A DNA stretch of 64,000 nt, taken from [Eubacterium] yurii (GTDB taxonomy: Bacteria; Bacillota; Clostridia; Peptostreptococcales; Filifactoraceae). The position numbers and the translations under genes are program-made. Shown here in pieces: positions 17,551-24,392 of this stretch. The number at the start of each line of letters is the position of its first letter. Positions within the stretch are counted from its first letter, which is position 1. Location of the stretch: positions 124,001 to 188,000 of the forward strand of contig FUZS01000005.1 in NCBI GenBank assembly GCA_900167215.1. The letters run 5' to 3'. Below the pieces are notes generated by a model, which was given only the letters and a program-made list of their open reading frames with translations, ran no database searches and had not been told where the DNA came from.

Positions 17551-18891
17551 ATGAAGAAGATAATTATACAAAAAGGAATGTTTTTGGACAAGATAGCCTA
17601 TGTCCAAGATGAGGTTTTACAAAAACTGAAAATTATAAACAAGAGTCAAAAATACTTTGAAAATGACATATTTATAGCAAAAAAAAAGAGGCAAAATATC
17701 TCTATGAAGTCTTCAGCACTGTCACTGGACTTAGAAATTACAGGATTTATGCAAGGGCAAGACGGCTATGATGCTGATATGTCGCTTTGTCAGATAAAAA
17801 AGATATTTGCCAATGAAAAAAATCCAAAGCTAAGCCAAGAGATAACACTTAGCGGAAGATATGTGGTATTTATCGGGGGGAGCAGGGGGCTGTCAATATC
17901 CAATAAGTCAGATGATAAAACCATGCTTGATGATTTAAAATCTAAGATTGAAAATAAGACTATTGAAAAAGCAAAAGTCATAATAAGAAGTCAGGCGAGC
18001 AGTCAAGATATAGCTGCAATACTTTCTGAAATTGAAGAGTTTGAAAAAATATACGACGAAATCTTGAAAAAATCAAGTTTGATATCCAAGCCTCAACTTA
18101 TTTACAGACAATATCAAAGCGAAGAGATGTTTTTGTCAAAGATTAATACTCAGGTTGATTTGCTCATAACTAACGACAAGCAAAGTGTAAAATCTTTGGA
18201 AAAATCTCGTTTTGCACCAAGAGAAATAGTATATGAAAAAGATATGGACTTATTTATAAAATACGGCATAGATACTGAAATAAGGAAGTTATTGGATGAA
18301 AAAGTAACATTGAAAAACGGAATAAATCTATTCATCCAAAGTACAGAGGCAATGTCTATCATAGATATCAATTCCGCAGGATATTTTAAATACAAGGACT
18401 TCTCTCAAAACGCATACCATGTCAATAACTTAGTCTGCGAAGAAATTGTAAGGCAAATTTGCCTAAGAGATATATCAGGAGTGATATTGATAGACTTTAT
18501 AGATATGAGAGATGAAAAGCTGTCCAAAAAATTACAGGAACATCTGAGCAAATGTCTGGAAAAAGACGACAGGAAATCCACTCTTAGTATATTGAGCAAA
18601 TCTGACATCATGCAGATAATCAGGAAAAAAGAAGATATCACCATCGAGGAAAATCTTACAGACACTAAGATAGCCTTGAAAAATATCGAATATATCTTTG
18701 AAGCAATTGACAGCAAAATAGCTAATGTCATAAGTGAAGATACTAAGAAAATTACTATAGATATACCTATATTTGAAAGTGTACAGGCAAATAACTATCT
18801 GTCTGTTTTGGAAAAAAAATATGCTGTTAAGATAAATGCAAAATTCCTGAAAAAAGACGATTTTAATGTGAAAATAAAGATAGAAAGTTAA
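17551..18891 (+). CDS. RNase E/G-like ribonuclease, lacking the Zn-link
   Basis: Endoribonuclease of the RNase E/G family, expected to act in RNA decay or rRNA processing. The 446-residue protein has an N-terminal S1-like part (SQEITLSGRYVVFI) and the DNase I-like catalytic core. The catalytic Asp in IIDINSAG and the one in VILIDFIDM are 43 residues apart, exactly as D303 and D346 in E. coli RNase E. After the core, the CPxC Zn-link that joins dimers in RNase E/G is absent; the region reads IIRKKEDITIEENL. The protein may therefore assemble differently or be a divergent paralog. I prefer ATG 17551 to the TTG at 17524; neither has a strong ribosome site. Confidence 0.85.
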   Translation: MKKIIIQKGMFLDKIAYVQDEVLQKLKIINKSQKYFENDIFIAKKKRQNISMKSSALSLDLEITGFMQGQDGYDADMSLCQIKKIFANEKNPKLSQEITLSGRYVVFIGGSRGLSISNKSDDKTMLDDLKSKIENKTIEKAKVIIRSQASSQDIAAILSEIEEFEKIYDEILKKSSLISKPQLIYRQYQSEEMFLSKINTQVDLLITNDKQSVKSLEKSRFAPREIVYEKDMDLFIKYGIDTEIRKLLDEKVTLKNGINLFIQSTEAMSIIDINSAGYFKYKDFSQNAYHVNNLVCEEIVRQICLRDISGVILIDFIDMRDEKLSKKLQEHLSKCLEKDDRKSTLSILSKSDIMQIIRKKEDITIEENLTDTKIALKNIEYIFEAIDSKIANVISEDTKKITIDIPIFESVQANNYLSVLEKKYAVKINAKFLKKDDFNVKIKIES

Positions 18892-18904
18892 TTTATAACT
18901 TTTA

Positions 18905-18940
18905 TAACTCAACTTTTCCGCTAAAATTACTCTGATTTTA
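18905..18940 (+). repeat. Family C element, left part, interrupted by B6
   Basis: TAACTCAACTTTTCCGCTAAAATTA matches the left end of the complete family C element at 40940. The match breaks at the B6 insertion and resumes after it with GAAATTTAAGTATTTATTGATTTTTT (about 19060-19087), corresponding to 40979-41005 of the full copy. No right end was found. Confidence 0.5.
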
Positions 18941-19054
18941 CACTAAAAACCAATTAAATAGTCCAAAAATATATTAATAGTGAGTTATTGAAAGCTAAAA
19001 AAAGATAATATTTCAATAAGTTAAAATATATGATATTATAAATGCTGATTAGTA
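18941..19054 (-). repeat. MITE-like element, family B, inverted copy (B6)
   Basis: On the minus strand it runs TACTAATCAGC, TTATAATATC and on to AATTGGTTTTTAGTG, about 114 bp, matching the other B copies. It sits within a family C element, so it arrived later than C. Confidence 0.65.
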
Positions 19055-19105
19055 TTAGTTGAAATTTAAGTATTTATTGATTTTTTGAAAAAACTATAAA
19101 AAATA

Positions 19106-19167
19106 TTGACAAAAATGCAATTTGGTATTAATATGAAGATAATTTATAGATAGTACCAAATTGCATT
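19106..19167 (+). promoter_or_regulatory. Strong promoter overlapped by a 14-bp inverted repeat
   Basis: TTGACA (19106-19111), 17-base spacer and TAATAT (19129-19134). The arm AATGCAATTTGGTA (19114-19127) lies in the spacer and its perfect complement TACCAAATTGCATT (19154-19167) lies just past the expected start point. The layout fits a repressor-controlled promoter with paired half-sites, or a hairpin in the leader RNA. The nearest downstream reading frame is the 11-codon peptide at 19325. Confidence 0.65.
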
Positions 19168-19220
19168 ATTTAGCTATATATAATAAGTTTTATATACAGC
19201 TTTCTTTTGTTTTTAATTCT

Positions 19221-19249
19221 TTTGCAAACGTTACATAAATATGTATAAT
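19221..19249 (+). promoter_or_regulatory. Possible second promoter with a LacI/CcpA-like word
   Basis: TTTGCA (19221-19226), 17 bases and TATAAT (19244-19249). TGCAAACGTTACAT (19223-19236) over the -35 resembles a catabolite-response (cre) site with two mismatches. Weak evidence. Confidence 0.35.
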
Positions 19250-19324
19250 ACATCATTTTTCTTGATGAATTTATAGATTTGTTAGTGGTATTTTCAAATA
19301 TAAATCAGACTTTGGAGGTGCAAG

Positions 19325-19360
19325 ATGAACATAAGGGCTATATGTTTTTCGTTTTATTGA
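19325..19360 (+). CDS. Orphan 11-codon leader peptide
   Basis: ATG to TGA, peptide MNIRAICFSFY, preceded by an excellent ribosome site TTGGAGGTGCAAG. It lies about 185 bases after the start point of the promoter at 19106. Within and behind it, ATAAGGG (19331-19337) can pair with either CCCTT at 19361 or CCCTTAT at 19388, two mutually exclusive hairpins. This is the arrangement of a ribosome-stalling attenuator. No intact gene follows: a family A repeat begins at 19410 and a pseudogene at 19702. It may be the surviving control region of a lost gene. I do not recognise the peptide. Confidence 0.45.
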   Translation: MNIRAICFSFY

Positions 19361-19409
19361 CCCTTTACTTTTCTACAGAGTGATTCACCCTTATACTTAA
19401 TTCATTTAA

Positions 19410-19533
19410 TACTATTATCTATTTAATCTATGGATAATTTTCATCAATAATTTTTAAAAAATAGCGTATGATTTATAATTTTGTTATAAAAGTACTGAAA
19501 ATATTTTATCTGTTATTGTATTAGATTTTAGTA
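19410..19533 (+). repeat. MITE-like element, family A (A1)
   Basis: Begins TACTATTATCTATTTAATC and ends TTAGATTTTAGTA, 124 bp, bounded by TA on both sides. Nearly the same sequence occurs at 35180 and 41172. Confidence 0.75.
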
Positions 19534-19701
19534 TAAAATCAGCTTTTAGGCATTTAAAAAATCAATGATATTTAGAATTTAAAAACACGATATTTAATAG
19601 ACTTTGTACTAAGGGTAATAGTTGTAAGTAATATTGCATGTAATATTGTATTTATAAATGTATAATAACTTAAACTTAATATTTATTGTGGGAGGAAAAT
19701 C

Positions 19702-19950
19702 ATGAGAAAGCTTATAAGTAAGATGCTGATAACTTTGCTTATTGTAACATCGATATTCCCATATTTATACTTGTAGCAGAGACTCGTAGTAATAGGAAGT
19801 ATAGATTTTAGTGAAAAGCCTGAATTATATGATGCTCTAAAAAAAGCTACTTTGAATGATGACAAACATAGAAAATATATGTTTTTTGATGATGATAATA
19901 TTAAATATAAAGATAAAAAAGATAAGGAAAAGAAGGTGTGGATAGTATAG
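19702..19950 (+). pseudogene. Decayed cassette gene: signal peptide fused to a C-terminal tail
   Basis: GGGAGGAAAATC then ATG opens a 24-residue hydrophobic signal peptide (MRKLISKMLITLLIVTSIF ...). A TAG stop at 19774 follows. The same frame then continues with QRLVVIGSIDFSEKPELYDA and KEKKVWIV, which is the C-terminal half of the 119-residue protein at 20649. The body of the gene has been deleted. The tail overlaps the start region of the first DUF5104 lipoprotein gene, showing that the two genes were once translationally coupled. Confidence 0.75.
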
Positions 19951-20453
19951 TGGGATCAAAGTCTAAATATATAACTATATGTGCCTCTTTAATATTAATT
20001 ATGACACTTAGTGCTTGTGAAAAATATATTGATGCAAATATTGCAGGAGAAGAAGCAGGAAAAATAATAATAGAATGTCTAAGTAATGATGATAAAGAAA
20101 CACTTAAAAGTATGTTTTCAGAAAAAGAAAGAAATCGTAAAGAACTTGACTTAGAAATAGATAAGGCAATGAAGTTTTTTGACGGCAAAGCTGTAGATGG
20201 TTGGAAAGTTCAAGGTGGTAGTGGTGGAGCTGCATATGATTATGGCAAAATAACATATAAAGAAGCAAATCCATATATATACCCTCTAAAAACTAATACA
20301 GGAAAGGTGTACGCAATCTATGGATATAGTTATATTGTAAATAAAAAAGAACCTGATAAGGTGGGTTTAAATGCAATAACAATAATTGAAGCTCCTGATG
20401 ATAATTATACAGACTATAGTAATGCACCTGAAGTCACTATAGGAACTCCTTGA
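19950..20453 (+). CDS. DUF5104 lipoprotein, copy 1
   Basis: Predicted surface lipoprotein of unknown function, about 167 residues. The signal sequence ends in lipobox LSAC and the mature part carries the DUF5104 pattern (SNDDKETLKSMFS, EIDKAMKFFDGKAVDGW, YAIYGYSYIVNKKEPDKVGL). In copies 2 and 3 the start is the ATG four codons into the longer frame; here that codon has become ATA, so initiation must use GTG at 19950 or 19938. The mature part is identical to copy 3 over about its last 135 residues, showing a recent duplication. AGAAGGTG serves as ribosome site within the upstream gene's tail. Confidence 0.75.
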   Translation: MGSKSKYITICASLILIMTLSACEKYIDANIAGEEAGKIIIECLSNDDKETLKSMFSEKERNRKELDLEIDKAMKFFDGKAVDGWKVQGGSGGAAYDYGKITYKEANPYIYPLKTNTGKVYAIYGYSYIVNKKEPDKVGLNAITIIEAPDDNYTDYSNAPEVTIGTP

Positions 20454-20563
20454 TGTTTGTATAACGCTGCTACTATTATTGTAAAATTAATCCATCTAAA
20501 AGATAATTCTTTTTCTTTAAAAACTAAAGGTTTGTTATATCTATATATCATCTAAAAAATGTT

Positions 20564-20608
20564 GATAGGATGTACTTATACAAATTAAAACAATGAGTAC
20601 ATCCTATC
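20564..20608. repeat. Cassette hairpin, copy 1
   Basis: Thirteen-base perfect stem GATAGGATGTACT/AGTACATCCTATC with a 19-base loop. It is repeated after lipoprotein copy 3. There is no plus-strand T-tract; the minus-strand side is followed by TTTTTTAGA. Confidence 0.7.
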
Positions 20609-20648
20609 ACACAATATAACTTACTTTATCGAAATTATCCATCTACCT

Positions 20649-21008
20649 ATGAGATTAAACTTGTATGAGTGTGAGTACTCATATAAATATAAACATGATA
20701 ATAAGAGTGTAAACAGAAATAGATTTAAACCGCTGTTCTTGTGGAGACCTACTGAGCCTCAGTGGTGGATAACAGGATTTAATGGAGATATTAACCATCC
20801 TGTAGCAGAGAGATTGGTAGTAATAGGAAGTATAGATTTTAGTGAAAAGCCTGAATTATATGATGCTCTAAAAAAAGCTACTTTGAAAGATAAAGATCAT
20901 AGAAAGAATATGTTTTTTGATGATGATGATAATATTAAATATAAAGATGAAAAAAATAAGGAAAAGAAGGTGTGGATAATATGGTGGGGAGCAGACAGAA
21001 GTTCTTAA
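20649..21008 (+). pseudogene. N-terminally truncated cassette gene (119 residues)
   Basis: Reading frame beginning MRLNLYECEYSYKYKH without a ribosome site or signal peptide, whereas the related remnant at 19702 has both. The body contains EPQWWITGFNGDINHP, RLVVIGSIDFSEKPELYDAL and the tail KEKKVWIIWWG. The WWITGFN stretch loosely recalls DUF4474-type proteins, but I cannot confirm that. It overlaps the next lipoprotein gene by 28 bases. It is probably the 3' part of a once longer secreted protein. Confidence 0.6.
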
Positions 21009-21529
21009 TTTTAATAATATCTTTTATTACATTACTATCTTTAGTTTCATGCGAAGCATATCCAGCATACTATACTACTACAATAGAAGATCAACTTGAA
21101 TATAACTCGGAAGATAATCTAAAAAGTCGATGTGCAAAGATGTTAAAAGCTCTAAGTGAAAATGACAAAGAGACAGTTAAAAGTATGTTTTCCAAAAAAG
21201 TCAAAAAGAGAAAAGAATTAGATAAAGAGATAGATAAGGCTATGGAGTTTTTTGAAGGAAAGGTATTGGAATATTATTCAGGTGTATCAGGTGGAGATGA
21301 ATTGGAGGTCGATAATGGTAAGACCACATACTTTTCATTAAGTATTCAAATAAAATCTATAAAGACTGATGCTAATAAAACCTACTCTATCTATGGTCTA
21401 TACTATGTTGTTAATGATGATGACCCTGATAGTATAGGTTTAAGGTATATAAGTATCTATGATGATACCAATGAAAAAGAGAATGAGATAAGCACATCTG
21501 TAGTTAAAGTAGGAGATACTAACTTCTAA
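20981..21529 (+). CDS. DUF5104 lipoprotein, copy 2 (diverged)
   Basis: About 182 residues from the ATG at 20981, which is spaced well from GAAGGTG. Signal sequence with lipobox SLVSC, then a DUF5104-type domain (SENDKETVKSMFS, EIDKAMEFFEGKVL, YSIYGLYYVVNDDDPDSIGLR). It shares the layout of copies 1 and 3 but only part of their residues, so the array is older than the recent copy 1/3 duplication. Function is unknown; an envelope location is inferred from the lipobox. Confidence 0.78.
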   Translation: MVGSRQKFLILIISFITLLSLVSCEAYPAYYTTTIEDQLEYNSEDNLKSRCAKMLKALSENDKETVKSMFSKKVKKRKELDKEIDKAMEFFEGKVLEYYSGVSGGDELEVDNGKTTYFSLSIQIKSIKTDANKTYSIYGLYYVVNDDDPDSIGLRYISIYDDTNEKENEISTSVVKVGDTNF

Positions 21530-21713
21530 TAAAAAGCGGTCAAATAGTAGCTAACAATATTTCAGCTTATATTAAAATAAGATATTTAATATAATTAGAG
21601 ATTAATATATTATGCACTTGCTTACAGCAAGTGTATAATATAACTACATAACTTATTAATTTAATATTTCAGTATTTCAAAGAAAAGTTAATACAAGTAA
21701 GAAGTCAAAACTT

Positions 21714-21800
21714 AAGAAGTATATGTTATTTAATGATAATGAAAAAAATAAAGAAAAGAAGGTGTGGATAGTATGGTGGGACAAAAATCTAAATATATAA
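21714..21800 (+). pseudogene. Remnant of the cassette gene before lipoprotein copy 3
   Basis: A short frame reading KKYMLFNDNEKNKEKKVWIV then WWDKN, equivalent to the last residues of the 119-residue frame at 20649. Everything upstream is lost. It keeps the AGAAGGTG ribosome site for the following lipoprotein. Confidence 0.65.
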
Positions 21801-22279
21801 CTTTATGTGTCTCTTTAATATTAATTATGATACTTAGTGCTTGTGAAAAATATATTGATGCAGATATTGCAGGAGAAGAAGCAGGAAAAATAATAATAGA
21901 ATGTCTAAGTAATGATGATAAAGAAACACTTAAAAGTATGTTTTCAGAAAAAGAAAGAAATCGTAAAGAACTTGACTTAGAAATAGATAAGGCAATGAAG
22001 TTTTTTGACGGCAAAGCTGTAGATGGTTGGAAAGTTCAAGGTGGTAGTGGTGGAGCTGCATATGATTATGGCAAGATAACTTATAAAGAAGCAAATCCAT
22101 ATATATACCCTCTAAAAACAAATACAGGAAAGGTGTATGCAATCTATGGATATAGTTATATTGTAAATAAAAAAGAACCTGATAAGGTGGGCTTAAATGC
22201 AATAACAATAATTGAAGCTCCTGATGATAATTATACAGACTATAGTAATGCTCCTGAAGTCACTATAGGAACTCCTTAA
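21773..22279 (+). CDS. DUF5104 lipoprotein, copy 3
   Basis: About 168 residues from ATG 21773 (a GTG nine bases upstream is also in frame). Lipobox LSAC, then a mature domain identical to copy 1 except for one residue near its start (IDADIAG versus IDANIAG). The 3' flank, including the hairpin at 22383, also matches the flank of copy 1. The two copies are 1,826 bases apart. Function is unknown. Confidence 0.8.
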   Translation: MVGQKSKYITLCVSLILIMILSACEKYIDADIAGEEAGKIIIECLSNDDKETLKSMFSEKERNRKELDLEIDKAMKFFDGKAVDGWKVQGGSGGAAYDYGKITYKEANPYIYPLKTNTGKVYAIYGYSYIVNKKEPDKVGLNAITIIEAPDDNYTDYSNAPEVTIGTP

Positions 22280-22382
22280 TCTTTGTATAACGCTGCTACT
22301 ATTATTGTAAAATTAATTATTTTCAAAATAAGTCTCTTTCTTTAAAACTAAAAGATTGCTTATATATCACTTAAAAAATTCT

Positions 22383-22427
22383 GATAGGATGTACTTATAC
22401 AAATAAAAACAATGAGTACATCCTATC
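22383..22427. repeat. Cassette hairpin, copy 2
   Basis: Same 13-base stem GATAGGATGTACT/AGTACATCCTATC as at 20564, with a slightly changed loop. Confidence 0.7.
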
Positions 22428-22467
22428 ACACAATATAACTTACTTTATCGAAATTATCCATTTACCT

Positions 22468-22611
22468 ATGACATTAAGCTTATATGAGCATGAGTATTCA
22501 TATATAGAAAAAATAAAAAAATGAACAAATTCAAAGCGTTATTTTTATGGAGAATGGAACAGTATAGATGGGTGAAAATGGATTTAAAGGAAGTACGGCA
22601 GAAAAAATTTT
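22468..22611 (+). pseudogene. Degenerate fragment of the cassette gene
   Basis: MTLSLYEHEYSYIEKIKK then a stop, with the match continuing in another frame as NKFKALFLWRMEQYRW. This parallels MRLNLYECEYSYKYKH and NRFKPLFLWRPTEPQW of the frame at 20649. It marks the end of the decayed array, just before the T-box promoter. Confidence 0.65.
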
Positions 22612-22620
22612 AAAAAACTG

Positions 22621-22649
22621 TTGACAAAAATTAAAAAAAAGAGTATCAT
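22621..22649 (+). promoter_or_regulatory. Promoter of the T-box transcript
   Basis: TTGACA (22621-22626), 17-base spacer and TATCAT (22644-22649). Confidence 0.8.
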
Positions 22650-22655
22650 TACACA

Positions 22656-22939
22656 AAATCAAATATGCCCTATTAAATGCGTTGATAAAGAGAAAGATAT
22701 CATTAGAGTTTTCAGAGAGCCACGGTAGGTGTGAGGTGGTAGCGATAAGATATGTAATATTCACTTTTGAGTAGCCAAGTTCAAAGATGTGTCGAGTAGA
22801 CTTGAGACGGGAACTCCCGTTACAGAGCAAGGAATTGATTGATTCCGATGAGTGATGGATTTTTTCCATAATTTGGGTGGTACCACGGAGAACTTATATC
22901 TTCGTCCCTTTGTTATTACAACGGGGCGGAGATTTTTTT
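22656..22939 (+). promoter_or_regulatory. T-box riboswitch, phenylalanine (UUC) specifier
   Basis: tRNA-sensing leader. Stem I contains AGAGAG and GGTGTGAGG elements. On its 3' side, TTC (22760-22762) is followed by A, five bases and GAG, which matches the layout around the GGC specifier of the glycine T-box. The specifier therefore reads UUC, Phe. The T-box core GGGTGGTACCACGG has the bulge TGGT (22878-22881), which pairs with an ACCA tRNA end. Bacterial tRNA-Phe has A73 and tRNA-Trp has G73, so this also favours Phe over Trp. The terminator (CTTCGTCCC with GGGGCGGAG, then seven T) spans 22900-22939. Uncharged tRNA-Phe should switch on the downstream binding protein. Confidence 0.92.
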
Positions 22940-23175
22940 ATTGTATTTTTATTAAAAATTATTTGAAAGCCAATTCTAAAATTCAATATAATAGCGGATA
23001 GTCTGTTTTTGGAAAATCTATACTTTAAATATTTATAATTTTGTTATAGAAAACAGGATGCTTTAATTGAATTATCAAAGAATAACTTCTATAAATCAAA
23101 CAGATATTAGTTTAGTGAGAGCTAGTATAAATTATTTATAGCTTTCAAATAGAAATTTTAAATAAGGAGAGAAAA

Positions 23176-24174
23176 ATGAAAAAACTGTTATCACTTATTA
23201 TGGCATCAACACTCTTATTGGCAGGATGTAGCTCGGCAGGGGGAAATTCAACAACAGGAAAGCAAGATAATAAGCCGGCTCAACAAGAAGCTGAAGCGAC
23301 AGGGAAAAAATATAAGATAGGGATTACTCAAATTAGTGAACATCCGGCTCTTGACAGTGCAAGAAACGGATTTATCAATCAGCTCAAGGCTGACGGCATA
23401 GATGCGGAAATAGTATATAAAAATGCTCAAGGAGATATGTCAACAGCTACTACCATAGTTCAAAATTTGATGGATGAGAAGGTGGATTTGATTTATGCTA
23501 TTTCCACTCCGTCTGCTCAAGCGGCAAAACAGGTGACATCAGAAGTGCCTATAATCTTTTCAGCGGTTACTGATCCCAAAGCCTCAGGCATAGAGGGTGC
23601 AAATATAACGGGTGTATCGGATAAGACTCCGATAGATGAGCAGTTGTCACTATTTAAAAAACTTGATCCTAATATAAAGAAGATAGGTATCATATATTCG
23701 ACAAGTGAAACTAATTCCAAGATACAGGTAGAAGAAGCAAAGGGCTTGGTTTCAAAACACGGTCTTGAACTTGTGGAAGTAGGTATCAACAATATCAACG
23801 ATATGTCTCAGGCAGTAGATGCTCTTATAGGAAAGAGTGACGCTATCTACGTAATTACAGACAATCTTGTAGCAAAGTCGATAGATCTTTTGACATCAAA
23901 GGCAAATGCAGCTAAGAAGATAGTAATACTCGGCTATGTGGACAGCTCTGAATCATCAAAAAACATACTGTTGTCTAACGGTGTATCATATGAAGATTTC
24001 GGAAAGACTGCTGCCGATATGGCTAAGAAGATATTGAAAGATAAGGTGAAACCGTCTGAAATACCTGTAGCATATCCTGATAAGACTTACAATACTGTAA
24101 GTATGAAGGTGGTAAAAGAGCTTAATCTTGATGAAAATAACGAGATAATCAAGGGCGCAACTAAGATAGAATAA
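23176..24174 (+). CDS. TrpX-type ABC substrate-binding lipoprotein
   Basis: Amino-acid-binding lipoprotein of the ABC_sub_bind (TrpX) family. The 332-residue precursor has the lipobox LLAGC at Cys19, then a low-complexity linker and a periplasmic-binding fold (YKIGITQISEHPALD, DLIYAISTPSAQAAKQ, IIFSAVTDPKASGIEG, ILLSNGVSYEDFGKTAA). AAGGAGAG lies upstream. TrpX normally sits with a permease and an ATPase (trpYZ), but here the gene stands alone between the T-box and a terminator. The Phe-type T-box suggests phenylalanine or an aromatic ligand (inference). The 237-base gap between the T-box terminator and the start codon is longer than usual. Confidence 0.9.
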   Translation: MKKLLSLIMASTLLLAGCSSAGGNSTTGKQDNKPAQQEAEATGKKYKIGITQISEHPALDSARNGFINQLKADGIDAEIVYKNAQGDMSTATTIVQNLMDEKVDLIYAISTPSAQAAKQVTSEVPIIFSAVTDPKASGIEGANITGVSDKTPIDEQLSLFKKLDPNIKKIGIIYSTSETNSKIQVEEAKGLVSKHGLELVEVGINNINDMSQAVDALIGKSDAIYVITDNLVAKSIDLLTSKANAAKKIVILGYVDSSESSKNILLSNGVSYEDFGKTAADMAKKILKDKVKPSEIPVAYPDKTYNTVSMKVVKELNLDENNEIIKGATKIE

Positions 24175-24204
24175 TAGAAGAAATAAAAGCAAAAAAATAA
24201 AATA

Positions 24205-24252
24205 AACCAATCTTGAACATAATCCATAATTTATAGTCAAGATTGGTTTTTA
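24205..24252 (+). terminator. Terminator after the substrate-binding protein
   Basis: Twelve-base perfect stem AACCAATCTTGA/TCAAGATTGGTT, 20-base loop and a TTTTTAT tail. Confidence 0.8.
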
Positions 24253-24367
24253 TACTAATCACCGTTTATAATGCCAAGCAGTTATTTTAAATGACTTTAT
24301 ATATATTAGAGATTTCCAATAATTTTTTTGTAACATAAATACATGGCTTTTTAACAGGTTTTTAGTA
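24253..24367 (+). repeat. MITE-like element, family B (B1)
   Basis: TACTAATCACCGTTTATAAT at the left, ACAGGTTTTTAGTA at the right, 115 bp, TA at both ends. Terminal inverted repeat TACTAAnnACC. Confidence 0.75.
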
Positions 24368-24392
24368 TTATAATAAAAAATTTTTAAAAATA

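Noticed and set aside
22720-22745. TGG triplets in the T-box stem I that would make it a tryptophan leader
   Set aside because: They lie in the conserved distal GGTGTGAGGTGG part, not at the specifier position; the acceptor-pairing bulge TGGT also does not fit tRNA-Trp.
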